Source: Emergomyces orientalis
Taxonomy: Eukaryota; Ascomycota; Eurotiomycetes; Onygenales; Ajellomycetaceae
Direction of reading: 5' to 3'
Assembly: GCA_002110485.1 (NCBI GenBank)
Contig: MOWL01000067.1
Coordinates: 558,001 to 622,000 of the forward strand
DNA length: 64,000 nucleotides
In this document: in pieces, positions 34,801 through 47,079 of the stretch
Layout of the letters: the number at the start of each line of letters is the position of its first letter
Numbering within the stretch: position 1 is the first letter of the stretch
The notes under the pieces: model-generated
Told to the model about the DNA's origin: nothing
Database searches by the model: none
Seen by the model: only the letters and a program-made list of their open reading frames with translations
Program-made: the position numbers and the translations under genes

Positions 34801-37800
34801 TTTTCTCTTCTAAGCAGAATCTCAATCAAAAGTTTGTGTTTCTGTGGGGTGAGCATCAATCTGATTCACAGATTCTTGATTCTTTTCTCTGTGAGTCGCG
34901 AACCTCGCGGGCAATCAGAGAAACAGAGTGTAATGAAATGATTGTAGAGTGAAGATGAATTCTGCTCCAGAATCACATTGTCTTTGAATCATTGTTGGTG
35001 AATTTCTCTTCACTTATCTGTTCCACCAGGAATCCCGCCACCTGTAGTTGGCACATTGAGAGGTTGAATCTTATCAGCTTTTTCACTTGTATAATGTTGC
35101 AATGACTGGACCGCGCGATCGAGGAGAAGATCGTGAAGAAGCATATAAAGACAAATCATGAAGCTGCACACCATGAACACAGCATGATTCGGATATTGAA
35201 TAATTAGAGAAAGGAAAAGATGAATGTGTAGACAGATAAAATTATTGATGTAGAATAGTGAGAAAAAACCTGTGAGATTCTCAGATGTTTTGAGACAGTG
35301 TTCTCTGATTGACTGAATCTTTTGACAGCCCGGGGCTGTCAAAAGTCTGATTGGCTGACGCACTCACACCGCTTTCAAAACACGGCAGAATATTTGCCCT
35401 GCTATCCACATCATGATCACTGAATCTGATATCATTTCTTTGCCCACCACATTCAACATCGCAAAGATCAATCAGACTCAGCATATCTAGTTTAAAGTCT
35501 GCACTTTGTCATGAAGATCATCTAACTTTCGATCTCCATGGTTGCTGAAAGAATAATCAAGAAAAGACACCTGATTCTTCTCATTCTTTGAATCAAAAAT
35601 GTGAACCAGAACATCATCTTTGTTATCTGTAGTTCTTGCCAAACGCGTCGCGTTTTCATATGGTCGGCCGAGAATGCAATCATGAGAACCGCGTTTCATG
35701 ATAAAGAATGTCTGAGACACCATAACAGATTCAAGACAAACAGAAACATTCTTGCAGGTTTCAATGACACCACTCTGCTGACCCCCAGCTTCAAGAATAG
35801 GTTTGACAGCATCTCTTTGAATGATGAGACTGAGATCTAACACAGTTCTTTCAACAAGACAGTTAATTTCTGCACCTTCATCAAATATCGCCTCAGTTTC
35901 CCCCTTTTCAATTCCGACAGTGAACTTGATGTGTCCAACTGAAACAAGATTCCAATGAGAATTATACTCAGCAACAGAAGTGCCAGGTTGAACCAGAGCA
36001 ACGGTGGCTGCATCATCCCGAATCATATGCTGTTGAACTTCGATGGGAAGATTTTGAAAGAACATGTGCTGGAGTTGAGTGAAGCATGTCATGAGATCTT
36101 TAATCTGAATTCTGCTGATTTCTTGGCGCATGATCTTCTTGAATATTCACTGTGTCACAATCATCATATTGTCTTTATTCTTCATTTCTGCAGAAAGCTT
36201 TGGCCCTTTGAGTTTCCAAGGCCTGCAGAGAACAGTTTTCTTCTGAATCTGCAGAGCATCTGTCATTTCTGAATCTGGGACAATTCCACTGTCTTCAAGC
36301 TTTGGACTTCCATCCTGAAGCTGTTCATCATGAAGAGGTTGAGAATTATCATCCTCATCATCTTTCTGTGAAGCAGAGATTACATCTTGAGCAAAAGAAA
36401 CTGATTTCTCATCTGAATACCTGTCATTGCACTGAGAATATGTTGTTGACAGTCTCTTCTTCTTCTCAATTTGTTCAGAAAGTGTTGCTTGATTTTTATT
36501 CATAGAAGAGGCCTTATCCTTCTCAGTAGAAGTGAAAGTAGCTATTACACTAACAATCTCCTTCATCTCACTATCGGTCATATCACCTTCCTCAGGGCCA
36601 CTATCAAATTCAATATCACATATGCTTACGGCATTCACCGATGGCATCGGGGATCCGTCAGGAAATACCCGGATACTACCATCATTCCGAAGTTTATCTG
36701 CGGTTGGGACAGTCAGCGGTGCAGCCATTTGCTTCAAAAGTCATTCAATCATAACAATATGAAGCTCAAGTCAGTTGACAGCAATCTTCGGGCCTTTTCT
36801 CATCACATTACCCTCATAGTATTCTCCAATCATATTCCGATGAATCTTGCCCTGATTGATGAGCCGGCCGATTGCTAAGCAATTTGGAAGCATATGGTTT
36901 GAATCTCCGCAACCCCAGCATGACATCGGCGGTCGATTGTATTGAACAAAGCTTCCGGATCGAGATCAAGACAGGCCTCCAGGTCCACGTTGAGTTCCAT
37001 AGTAAAACACATTTGACAAATCCAATGCAGGATCACGTCCTCGAGTAAGAAGAACCTTTGGAGCAGTCACATTTTGCTGCATGTTTCCCTGGTTTTGAAT
37101 GCCAGCGATCGCCAGAGATAACATGTTCATTCGGTTGACAAGGTTCTCAAGAATGTTATCACTCGGATTCTGTGTTTTTGCATCCGGAGCAGGCATCGCC
37201 GAAGCGGTCGGCACAGGCACATTCAATGTGGGCGGATTAAACACGGGCTGAGCAGACGGCTGCATCAATGGAATAGAGTTGGGGAAAACATCAGGTGCCA
37301 GAACTCGTGCAATCTCTTCCTTTGTCTTCTGCATTTGAGACACAGCATTGCAGATCTTCAGCAGTTCCCATTCAGATTGACTAATCTTATCAAATCCAGC
37401 AGTGCAGAAAGCTTTTTCATGAATATCTTCTGAAAGTCCTTGAAGAAATCAGATACAAGCAAGAGATTATTGCAATTCATTCTTGCAAATGAGAGGCATC
37501 GCAACTGCGTGGAATTTATGGCAGTAGATGAGAATCTCCTGGCTGGTAGAATGAGTTTTGTTGCACAATGCATGAAGATAAGATTGATTATATATCTGTT
37601 GATGAGCATCTTCGCGCCAGAAATCAGCAAGTAACTGCTTTTTAACCATTTCCCATGTCTTATGATTCAAGACAAGCTGATCGATATGGCCCTGCAGTTC
37701 CATGGTACAATAGTTCCGTAATACCGCCAGAGCATCAATTCCTGCAATGAAATGCAAGGTGCACATTGCCTCATATTGATCAACAAAAGCAGTAATGTTT

Positions 37801-38045
37801 CTCCCATCAAAGAATGGGGCTCCAGGTGCTCCAGGAATCAGCATCAGCATGACAAGATGTTGATATGGCAGTCCACTATTGAAAGTCAGCTGATCAGATG
37901 AGATAGTAGTGGGTGTAGTCATCTTTTCTTTGCTAGCTTCTGTCTTCTCTTTGCTAACTTCTATTTTCAGGGGCGCTGCAGAGACCTTTCCTGACTGAGT
38001 TTGACAATGGGCAATAGAATCTGACTGAGAATGCTTGAAAGACAT
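31803..38045 (-). pseudogene. gypsy-B gag-pol polyprotein in a single frame, decayed
   Basis: From ATG 38045 (MSFKHSQS) to TAA at 31805-31803 every recognisable domain falls in one frame (2081 codons), broken only by nonsense codons such as TAA at 37467. Gag holds a CX2CX4HX4C knuckle, CWGCGDSNHMLPNC, near 36880-36920. An acidic linker follows, then protease (IFDEGAEIN, Asp near residue 722; DCILGRPYE). RT has FFSEYDQVSL near 34480 and FMDDIG near 34250 as domains A and C. RNase H and tether (33614-33380) lead to the integrase HHCC region (HDESGHKS, CKSCTVC, near 33010-32920) and a core ending KANGMVEHSHRPI near 32550. Fungal Ty3/gypsy elements often use such a single gag-pol frame. Confidence 0.9.
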
Positions 38046-38462
38046 ATATTGAAAAAGAAAGAAATACACAAAAGACTTCTGTTCATATAAGAGAAAGAGT
38101 TCAATAATACTATCAATATCAATATTCTTTTTATATTCAAATCTCAAATTCTCAAGAAAGAGAAGAAACTTCAACATTCATTTTAAATCTTTTTACTGAA
38201 GATTTTTTTTTTTATCACTTTTCTCAACATTTCTCTCTTCTTTCATTTGTTGAATAGAGATATGAGTATTTAAATTGAGCTTATCAGTGAGATGTTCACT
38301 TGCATTCTTCATTATTCACTGTCAATATCAGTCATATCAGTCAATCAGAGGCTTCCACAAATGAACACTATTGAAAAGAATACTCAACAAAAGCAGAAAA
38401 GACAAAATGTTGAGAGAAATCACATCAGTTGTAGCTATCATCTGCTCATTCATTTTGAATTG

Positions 38463-38480
38463 CCTTCCCAGGGACGCCAA
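38463..38480 (-). promoter_or_regulatory. Primer binding site of gypsy-B
   Basis: Read on the minus strand just after the 5' LTR: T, then TGGCGTCCCTGGGAAGG. The TGG start is the usual complement of a tRNA CCA end. The matching tRNA was not identified. Confidence 0.65.
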
Positions 38481-38827
38481 TGAAGTGGAATAAGGGGTTG
38501 TGCGCTTTTGACAGCATGTGGGCAGGAGCAGCGGGATTGTAAGGAGGTTGATAAGTTCACTGTGTATACAATATTCTATTCAACAAGCTATCCAAATAGC
38601 AATACAAAAGAACACATAGGAGATTCAAATATAGAAGAAGAACAAGCAATCAATCATATATCAAATCATACAATCAAAAAGAAGCAATCTCACTGCTCTG
38701 CATACAATCAATCTTCGCTGAATCCACACGTGTGTCAAGGAAAGATGGGAATATGAGGCAATCATGTCAAACAAATATATGAGATGGTCTCGGCGAAAGT
38801 AATACCATGCTGAGATTCTCCACCACA
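38481..38827 (-). repeat. 5' LTR of gypsy-B
   Basis: 347 bp, the more mutated of the pair: for example GGCGGCACG of the 3' LTR reads GACAGCATG here. Confidence 0.95.
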
Positions 38828-38857
38828 ATACTATTTCATCAGAGTAAAGAACCCTTC
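38828..38857. other. Short remnant between gypsy-B and copia-D
   Basis: 30 bp wedged between two LTRs. It may be copia-B sequence continuing from 28099; too short to prove. Confidence 0.35.
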
Positions 38858-39189
38858 TGTCAAACACCTGATTATTAATCAAGTGTCAAACGGATGCATC
38901 GAACCATTCAAATCTCCACCAAATACATCACTCCATCTACTATCATTATTTTTCTCCTAGTTTCCACCTAATTTGGATATTTCATTTGGTATATGACAGA
39001 CTATTGATTATTGTATGTAACATGCCCCTATATGGGCATATTTTGTAATATAGCTAGCGAGAGATTCATGGTTATAAAAAGCCATGGAAAACCTGTAGAT
39101 ATGAAGAAGAGGGGGAGCTCAAAAAATTCAATTTTAACTTCACTTTTTCATTCATACGTGAACATTCTACCATTTAAAAATCTCTCATA
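38858..39189 (+). repeat. 5' LTR of copia-D
   Basis: 332 bp, with TATAAAAAGCC near 39074 as TATA box. The block TATAAA-AGCC-TGGAAAACC-TAGATAT is shared with copia-E LTRs, while the 5' halves are unlike. Confidence 0.94.
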
Positions 39190-39207
39190 GTTATGAGCCC
39201 GGGTGCA
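39190..39207 (+). promoter_or_regulatory. Primer binding site of copia-D (half-tRNA iMet type)
   Basis: GTTATGAGCCCGGGTGCA follows the LTR. Its reverse complement contains GGGCTCATAAC, the initiator-Met tRNA anticodon arm with CAT. The same site occurs in copia-E at 53147. Confidence 0.8.
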
Positions 39208-39402
39208 ACTACTGCGCCAACCCAATTCAAATACAATTAGGAATACATTTCTATTTTTATATGAGATTTTCTGAATACATTTGAATCAACTTCGCCGAAG
39301 AAAAATCTGTGATTAAAACTCTCAAACAGACTATCACTACTCTACAGACCAATCTTACTACGCTTCTATATAAACGCCTACTACACGCTCATCGAACACA
39401 CA

Positions 39403-42400
39403 ATGACTACTATGGCCAATAAGGAGATCATCCTCGCATCCGAGAAGGATTGGAACCTATGGTATGATGGAGTTCAAGCCAAAGCATATGCTCTTGGTTT
39501 TAATGAATATATTGATCTTGACACTGAAGAGATTTCTCCCCCTTCAAAGCCTCCTCGCTATGAGGTGCCAGAAGGATATGACACACCTGAGATGGCACAT
39601 GCCAGTCAATCACATCTGTTTCTACATAAAGAACATGTTGCTGAGTATAATGTCTATCTCAAAAGTGCAAGGGAATTGTACACCCATATAATGAGCAGTA
39701 TAGACCCGAATATCCGACTCTTCTTGTCCAAAGAAGTAAATCCACGGAAAATCTTGAAGGAATTGAAAGATTACATTGCTCCTACTACTCACCAGCGAGA
39801 AGTAGAGCTTACGAACCGATTTTTGAAGCTATCAAAGCCTTCAGAAGTACGAAAAAGAACACCATCTGATTGACTACTGGAATGGGAGAACTGCCTCAAT
39901 CTAGTCCTTCAATATAAGGTTGATGGGTTCACTAGTGAACGTGGCAACCTATATAGATTCTTAAACGCTGCGCAGGCGGTTCACCCAGAATTCACTGATT
40001 TCCGCCGCCAGGAGCTGAAGAATACTCTAATCACCGGTAAGAATTCATTCTCAATCTGTGAAATGATCAATCTCTTTAGATCTCACTGCAGAATGCGAGT
40101 AGTAGAAGATAGATCAAAGTCAACTAAGCAGAATGCTATATTCGCGGCATATCAAGATCGTACGACTAATGCTGCCTCTGAGAATGCCTCCGAGAATTCT
40201 GCTGAAAAAGCCACTACACCCGCCAAACCCTCAGATCAATCATCGATAAGCCGTCCCTGCATATGCGGAATACGTCACCGATTCACTGAATGTTGGTATT
40301 TGAACCCTGATAAACACCCAGCTGGGTGGACACCGAACCCTGAGACCGCGGCAAAGGTGAAGCAATTGTTAAAAAACCCTCAAACAAAAAGAGTAGTGAA
40401 GAATGTGCTTGCTAAAGCAAGCAGAGATCAACTCTCTGCTGTAGCAGCAGCATTTGAAATCTCAGAGAATGATTCAGAATCAGAGAAGCATACTGCTCTT
40501 GCAACAACTGCTTTTACAATGGAACATGGTGGAAGCTATCAGTATTCACTACAAAATAGCTTCATATACGATACTGGGGCTAATAAACATGTGTGCAACA
40601 ATTTGAGCCGTTTTGAGAACTTTGAAGAGGTCAAGGAATCATTTCTATATGCAGGCAACACAAAGGTGGCTATACAGGGCACAGGCAATGTATGGATCAA
40701 TGTCAATTCATCTAAGGGGGTAAAACGCATACTTCTACTTAATGTGGCATACATCCCTAACTTTCATACAAATATCGCTGCCTCCCCTTTCTTCAAAAAG
40801 AAAGGTCTAGGGATTGATGAACTCAATCTTACTATAGTCAACAGTGAATGGGTTACTAAATTCAATTTAATCTATGTCCATGAGAAATACGTCCTCGAGT
40901 ATAACCCTATTATCAAGAATAGTCTGAATATCAAAGACACAGCATTCGCAGTATGATCTGCACTACCCAGGCCACCGATCCCAGCCACTACTAACCTATG
41001 GCATACACGCCTGGCACACGCTGGCCCGGAAGTTCTTGAACACCTCCCGATAGAGATCACTGGAACCAAGCTCGCTAACAGGCCGAAAACGGCAGACTGT
41101 AAAGCCTGCAGGCTTGGCAAGATGCATAGCATTGTGTCCTGAAGACTGATGAGCCGCGGGAGCCACCCATTTGAAATCCTACATTTTGATATAATCCACA
41201 TTGAGGAATCCTACAATGGTCTCAAATATATTGCACATCTCTACGATCCGTACACCCACCTTCATAGAATTGGATGCATGAAAAAGAAATCTGAATCCTT
41301 TGAATTTATAAAGAATACTATTTTTATAATCAAGAAACAGATGGGTATAGATGTTCTCAAACTTCACACAGATGGGGAAAAATCTCTATCCTCCATGTTT
41401 GAGCAATGGGTCTGTGATGAAGGAATCCTTGTAGAGCGTTCAGCACCCTATATGCCAGAGCAGAACGGGCTCGCAGAACGCTCAGGGGGTATGATTATTA
41501 AAGCCACACGAACATTGTGAATAGCAGCTAGATTCCCACATAACCTCTGGCCCGAGATTGCTGAGGCAGCGGCATACCTACTAAATCGAACGCCCACACG
41601 GGCATTAAACTGGAAGTCCCCGAACCGAGTCCTAGTTGAATATACGCAAGATGCTGATATCATTAAAAGTTCAGAACTCTCACATCTACAGGCATATGGG
41701 TGCAAGGCATATGTACTAAATAAAAAGATGCCAAAAATGTTGAAGCTTGCCATGAGAGCTAAGATTGGATTCTTAATTGACTACTCTTCAACTAACATTT
41801 TCTGAATCTGGCTTCCACAGTCAAATGAGATTGTTGAATCTCGTGATGTTCTATTTGATGAAAATACCTTCTTTGACCCTCTAAATCTGCCGGATGAGGA
41901 TGTACTAGAGTCTATTATACCCACTACTAATGGGATTCAGCTCAGGATAGCTAACAAAACGGATGAGGAAAAGGTTGGAGAAATCGAGGATTCACTATCC
42001 TATATGACACCAGCGGTTCAAAAACCCGCAGGGGTTTCAGAGCACGGGCCACCCACAGCAAAATCTGCCGATCCGCCCACGGAGGATTCAACGCCCGAAG
42101 AGCCTCTCACGCCGGAGTCAACACCTCTGCTGCCTAGTGTGCCTATAATTAGCCCGAATGGCCATGATATGCCAACACCTGGCAGCTTTCCCGAAGCCGA
42201 GATCTCGTCCGAGATCATGGAAACTCCAACTAGTGAATTTCCCGTGATTGATGATTCATCAAACCAATTAATGGAATCACTTGATAGCTCACTACAGAAT
42301 CTTACCATTCAAAATGCTCCAAGACGCGAAATACACAGTCAAATCTCACCTTCTAACATAGTCAGTGATAAAAGAAAACGGAAGCCGAACAAGGACCGAG

Positions 42401-44094
42401 CCTTTGCATATGCCACAAGCGCAGAGTCATATACTGCTTTTTACACTGCGTTCGCGAACGGCATATCAACTGAACCCACATCATTGAAACCTCCAGACCT
42501 GCCTAAGATCCATAGGGATACGCTGCCCCCGCCACCACGTGGTTGGAACGCGGCTATGAAACACCCCTACGCCAGAGAATGGCGAATAGCCGCGGACCTT
42601 GAGTATAAAGCTCTTGAAGCATGTCAATGCTGGCAGGAGGTTGAAATCCCTTCTCAATCCGAAGTCCAAGCTCTATCCATGATATGGATATACACCTACA
42701 AATTTGATACAGATGGTTATCTAGTCAAATTCAAAGCAAGATTAGTTGTCAGAGGTGATCTCTCATATAATGAAGTATCAGAGACCTATTCATTCACTTT
42801 AGCAATGAAAGTCTTCCATGTTCTCATGGCAATCACTGCGGCATTTGATTTTGAAGCACATCAATTTGACGCCGTTAACACCTTCTTAAACGCCCGAATC
42901 AAGCACACTGTTTATGTCATGCCAGCTCAAGGATATAGCTGCCCTGGCCGATATCTTCTTCTAAAGAGAGCTCTATACGGATTACCTGAGTCCCCTCTTT
43001 TATGGAATAACAAGCTCGGATCCCAGCTTCGAAAGCTAGGTTTACATTCAATTAGTGAGGAGCCATGTCTCTACACTAGTGAAAAGCTTACAGTGTTCTT
43101 CTATGTTGATGATATTGTGATTCTGTATCATAGAGATCACCGTGCAGAGTTTGAACATTTCAAACAAAATCTCACATCCGCGTACAACCTACGAGATATG
43201 GGAAATTTGAACTGGTTCCTCGGGATTCGTATCCTTCGAGACCGCCACGAACACAAGCTCTGATTATGCCAGGACAGCTATATGACTAAAATAGCCGTTA
43301 AATTTAACCTAGAACATCTAACTCGCTATCAAATGCCATTGCCTAAGGAAGACCTACGCCCATACGATGGTGTGGCATCCCCACAAGAGATCCACGCCTA
43401 CCAATGCCGAATGGGATCACTAATCTACCCTGCCGTCGGAACGAGGCCGGATCTCACATACGCCGCTAGCGCCCTAGCTGATTTTATGAAGAATCCGGGC
43501 CCTCAACACCGTGATCTAATTGACCGAGTAATTGCATTTGCTAATCAAACGCGCCATCTGGCGATTGAATACGCAGCTCCCGCGCCTAACTCGTCTACCC
43601 CAGATTTCATCATCCACGCGGATGCAGCATTCGCTGATGACCTGACTACACGCCGGAGTACCCACGGCATGATATTCTCCTTATTTGGAGGAGTGATTGA
43701 TTGAAAGTCATTCAAACAACAATCTGTGAGCACGTCCTCTACAGAATCTGAACTTCTTGCTCTATCCACTGCAGCAAAAGAGGCTATATGGTGGGATCGA
43801 GTCTTCAAACAGCTTGGTTTGAATACACAGTGCCAGCTCGTCATTCATAATGATAATCGGCAGACTATCCGTCTCCTAACCGCCGCAGCACCTCAATTAG
43901 CAACCAAGCTACGTCATGTTGACATCCATAACCACTGGCTCCGTGAGCAAGTAGCCGCCGGGCGACTAGCTATCCAATGGGTGGATACCAATTCGATGAT
44001 TGCCGACGGAATGACCAAGCCTCTTGGAGGTCAAAAACACGCTGAATTCATACAAATGCTTGATTTAACTGATATTAGTGCTCAGATTCACTAA
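39403..44094 (+). pseudogene. copia-D gag-pol, one frame, seven TGA stops
   Basis: 1564 codons from MTTMANKEII to TAA at 44092-44094 with no frameshift. TGA codons occur at 39871, 40954, 41140, 41518, about 41803, 43261 and 43702, and there is no internal TAA or TAG. Domains: gag 39403-40250, a CICGIRHRFTECW knuckle near 40258, protease IYDTGANKH near 40565, integrase (HTRLAHAG; HTDGEK; EQNGLAERS near 41460), RT with FYVDDIVI near 43102, and RNase H (HADAAFADD; STESELLALS near 43740) ending ADGMTKPLGG. Comparison with copia-E shows the stops replaced Trp (TGG) or Arg (CGA/CGG). Confidence 0.94.
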
Positions 44095-44160
44095 AAAATC
44101 ACCATTCATTCATTTTTCCTTATACTACTGCTTATATGCGGCTCATTTGGTGAGGGGGTA

Positions 44161-44493
44161 TGTCAAACACCTGATTATTAATCAAGCGCCAAACGGATGC
44201 ATCAAACCATTCAAATCTCCACCAAATACGCCACTCCATCTACTATTGTTATTTTTCTCCTAGTTTCCACCTAATTTGGATATTTCATTTGGTATATGAC
44301 AGACTATTGATTATTGTATGTAACATGCCCCTATATGGGCATATTTTGTAATATAGCTAGCGAGAGATTCATGGTTATAAAAAGCCGTGGAAAACCTGTA
44401 GATATGAAGAAGAGAGAGAGCTCAAAAAATTCAATTTTTAACTTCACTTTTTCATTTGTACGCGAACATTCTACCATTTAAAAATCTCTCATA
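44161..44493 (+). repeat. 3' LTR of copia-D
   Basis: 333 bp, preceded by the polypurine tract GGTGAGGGGGTA. The same tract precedes the copia-E 3' LTR. Confidence 0.94.
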
Positions 44494-45950
44494 GTTGGGA
44501 GCTTTGCAGAAGATGTCAATAAATATTGATTCAGAGAATATAGTATTCAAAAGAGAATTAACAAGGCTTGATGACAGATTCATGATAATTTTGAGAAGTG
44601 TGGAAACAATGATGAGTTGATCAGAATTGCAGGAGAAAAGAATATGAAAAAAAAATGGAACACAGAGAGATGTACAAGAGAACTCATAAACTATATACAA
44701 CATCAACATCAATCACTGCTTAGATGTATGTACTTCCACAAGTTCCTCCATAATCCAATCACCAAGCTCACAATGACAGCCGAACCAATCTTTCAATCAT
44801 ATGTGTACTTTCCCCTCCAGGATTGTCTTTCTTTCTCCCTGTATATGGCTGGATGTATCGCATTACATGGTGGGGGGAGCAACGCGTATGTAGATTGCAA
44901 GGAAAAAAGCGTGGGCTGGCCTAAAGGGCATGAAGTATTGCTAGCAACTCACTATGGCAAAGGAATAAAACTAGCTTTGTATGATACTAGTAATCACATC
45001 CCTTCGCATGTAGCCACGGGATCTGCTTACTGGCCAACATGGATGACTGGTTTGTACTCAAACAAGGCAATGAGCAAGTGGTGAAGCATCTCTTATAGCC
45101 AAAAGCAGCGAGGTTCAAAATTTGGCCTCAATTAGTATTGAGGTGATGATCCCTTTGCATGAATATTGCATGCACTCAGGCTGTGCATGTATATGCACTC
45201 GCCTTCGGGAATTGAGGTATCCTCTCCCAGGGTGATCAACACAAGTTTCCCGTGCCCTCGACACAGTCTGGCACCCCTGGCTGCACCTTGCACACTGAGC
45301 TCAGTGTGATAGCAGCCAGCACCATCCTCATTTCGGCAATGCTAGTTGGAAGAGCAATGAGTCAGGGAGCAAAGGCGCATCACAGCTGGCGTGCAGACTG
45401 TCAATGTGGCAACCCGAGTGACCTCCAATCCATGCCTGCATTCAGAACAGATGCACAGGCACGGCTTTCTATGCCCTAATACAAGGCTAGTGGCTTGCCC
45501 CTATCTTCCCTGCATAAATCTTTGTACACCAAATTGCCTGTGAAAAAAGTAAATTATTTTGAGAGAAGACAACTGATTTCTCAGAAATAGAAGACAAAAA
45601 TGAAAAGAAAAAAAGAGAGAAATATAAAACAAAATCTGTGAAAAGCATTGTAGCATAGCAAGTGAAACAGTTGAGTGATGTGATAATCATTATAAAGAGA
45701 CTGATGTACCACTGTTCATGCCAACTCATGGCAAGGTTTGCAAATTTCTAACAGATGAAATCGTACTCCCGCTCTGACTGAGAATAAAAATGATAAAAAT
45801 CATTCAGTTGACCAAACTCAAGAGAGTACTCTTATATTTTATAAAGTGCTACTCTTTTTTCAAAAAATTTTTGATTCTCTCTCATTTTCTTTTAATTCTT
45901 TCACACACCTGAGACATGTTAGTGGGCGTGAGAAGTCTATTTCAACTCTT
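44494..45950. other. Unassigned sequence with a possible old gene fragment
   Basis: Neither an element nor a known gene could be recognised here. A plus-strand frame at 44617-45084 (155 codons) contains a Gly-rich segment (IALHGGGSNAY) and WPKGHEVLLATHYGKG, with normal codon use near 44830-45080, but I recognise no family. 45090-45480 is mixed GC content, 45540-45900 AT-rich. It may be host DNA predating the insertions. Confidence 0.35.
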
Positions 45951-45963
45951 TTGAAATTGTTAT

Positions 45964-47079
45964 ACAGTATCACTTGAAGTGCACACTGCAGATGAGGTTG
46001 GTAGAGCTATAATGTGGTACTCCAGAGAGTATATGAAAATACAAAGCCGCTCGATACAGGTGCTGATGGAAGGGCACAACGACTGGGATCACCGAAAGAA
46101 AGGTGACCCCTATGAAAGGAGACTGAGATTTCAGCCATGTGGTGAGGATGCATGATTCCAGTACAGAGAACAATGAATTCATCTTGCATCAAGCATTAGA
46201 TGACTGGTGCTCACAGTCCTCAGCTGGTCTCGGGAACCACTAGAAAAGTTTGTCAGTGAAGTACGGGTTCAGTATCTGACTGAGAACAAGTATACATCCG
46301 TGATGTATTCACAGTATAAAAATTTGATGAAGACATATTTTTCATGACAGCTCATTTCACACCAGTTCTCTTGTTCTTTGAGTTCAGTTGTGCTGGAGCA
46401 ACAATGTAAGAGCTCTCTAATAATGGATGTGGCGGAATTCCTGTCGAGTTCAGAATGGTACAAGGCGCGAGGAAAGCCTTATCATCAAGAGTATTTGTTT
46501 CATGGCCCTTCCAGCACTGAAAAAACCAGTCTAGCTCTTGCTTTAGCAAGTCACTTTTCACTTGATATTCATTTCATATCTCTGAAGAATGAAATGCTCA
46601 CTGATAAGGTATTACTTCTCTTGATGTCTCTCCTCCCAAGCCTCTCCCTGGTTTGCATAGAAGATGTTGACACTTCTGATGTCACTCATGATTTCATCAA
46701 GGAATCCGGTGTTCGCCCGAAATCAAAAAACGGCGTGACACTTGCTGGCCTTTTGAATGTGATTGATGGTATGATATCTAGTAGAGGAAGGATACTGGTT
46801 ATGACAATGAATCACTCAAATCAACTGAACCCTGCGCTTACTCGACCAGGGCGCGTTGATCTGTCAATTGAGTTTGGTTTGACAAATGAACAGCAAATCA
46901 ATGACATCTTTATTCAGATGTACTCTTCTCAAAATCAGTCAGTGAAAGATATGATTGAAAAAGCAAAAAAATTCTTAAATGTTATTTCTTCATCAAAATT
47001 CTCTTCAGCTGAAATTCAGGAATATTTGATTCAGCACAAGCATAGCATGGAAGCTGCTTTGATCAATGCAGACAACTGA
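45964..47079 (+). pseudogene. BCS1-like AAA ATPase, decayed
   Basis: Near 45970-46150 a frame resembles the BCS1 N-terminal domain (ADEVGRAIMWYS), interrupted by stops. From 46260 it continues (YLTENKYTSVMYS, then a TGA near 46347) into 46378-47079. There SSVVLEQQCKSSLIMDVAEFL is the start of the BCS1 AAA module, YLFHGPSSTEKTS the Walker A (normally GPPGTGKT; two Gly are lost), LVCIEDVD the Walker B, and MNHSNQLNPALTRPGRVDLSIEF the second region of homology. BCS1 is a mitochondrial inner-membrane chaperone for complex III; fungi have many paralogues. The Walker A damage and stops indicate a dead copy, perhaps a repeat hit by mutation. Confidence 0.82.

Larger units (their letters stand above)
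28100..38827 (-). mobile_element. Ty3/gypsy retrotransposon gypsy-B with a third ORF
   Basis: 10.7 kb between LTRs of 348 bp (28100-28447) and 347 bp (38481-38827). It is minus-oriented: the primer site lies next to the right LTR and a purine tract (minus strand AGAGAGGGGAGATG) next to the left LTR. Order: 5' LTR, gag, protease, RT, RNase H, integrase, about 400 bp spacer, third ORF, 3' LTR. Flanks are ATAA and ATAC, at best an imperfect 4-bp duplication; the solo LTR of this family at 63236 has ATAT on both sides. A decayed second copy at 59790-64000 has the same pol-to-third-ORF order. Confidence 0.93.
38858..44493 (+). mobile_element. Ty1/copia retrotransposon copia-D
   Basis: LTRs at 38858-39189 and 44161-44493 (about 332 bp, TGTCAAACACC to TCTCATA), a primer site at 39190 and a single gag-pol frame. 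Its protein is clearly related to copia-E (52743-58424) but its LTR differs outside the TATA region. The flanks (CCTTC left, GTTGG right) do not form a duplication, so the element probably arose by recombination between copies or lost a flank. Confidence 0.94.

Noticed and set aside
28773..44094. TGA read as tryptophan (alternative genetic code)
   Set aside because: Attractive because TGA is nearly the only nonsense codon, but aligned copies have TGG or CGA at these sites, one site is TGA in one gypsy-B copy and CAA in the other (ancestor CGA), and the host reductase, LINE-A and copia-A all appear to end at TGA. Mutation bias explains it better.
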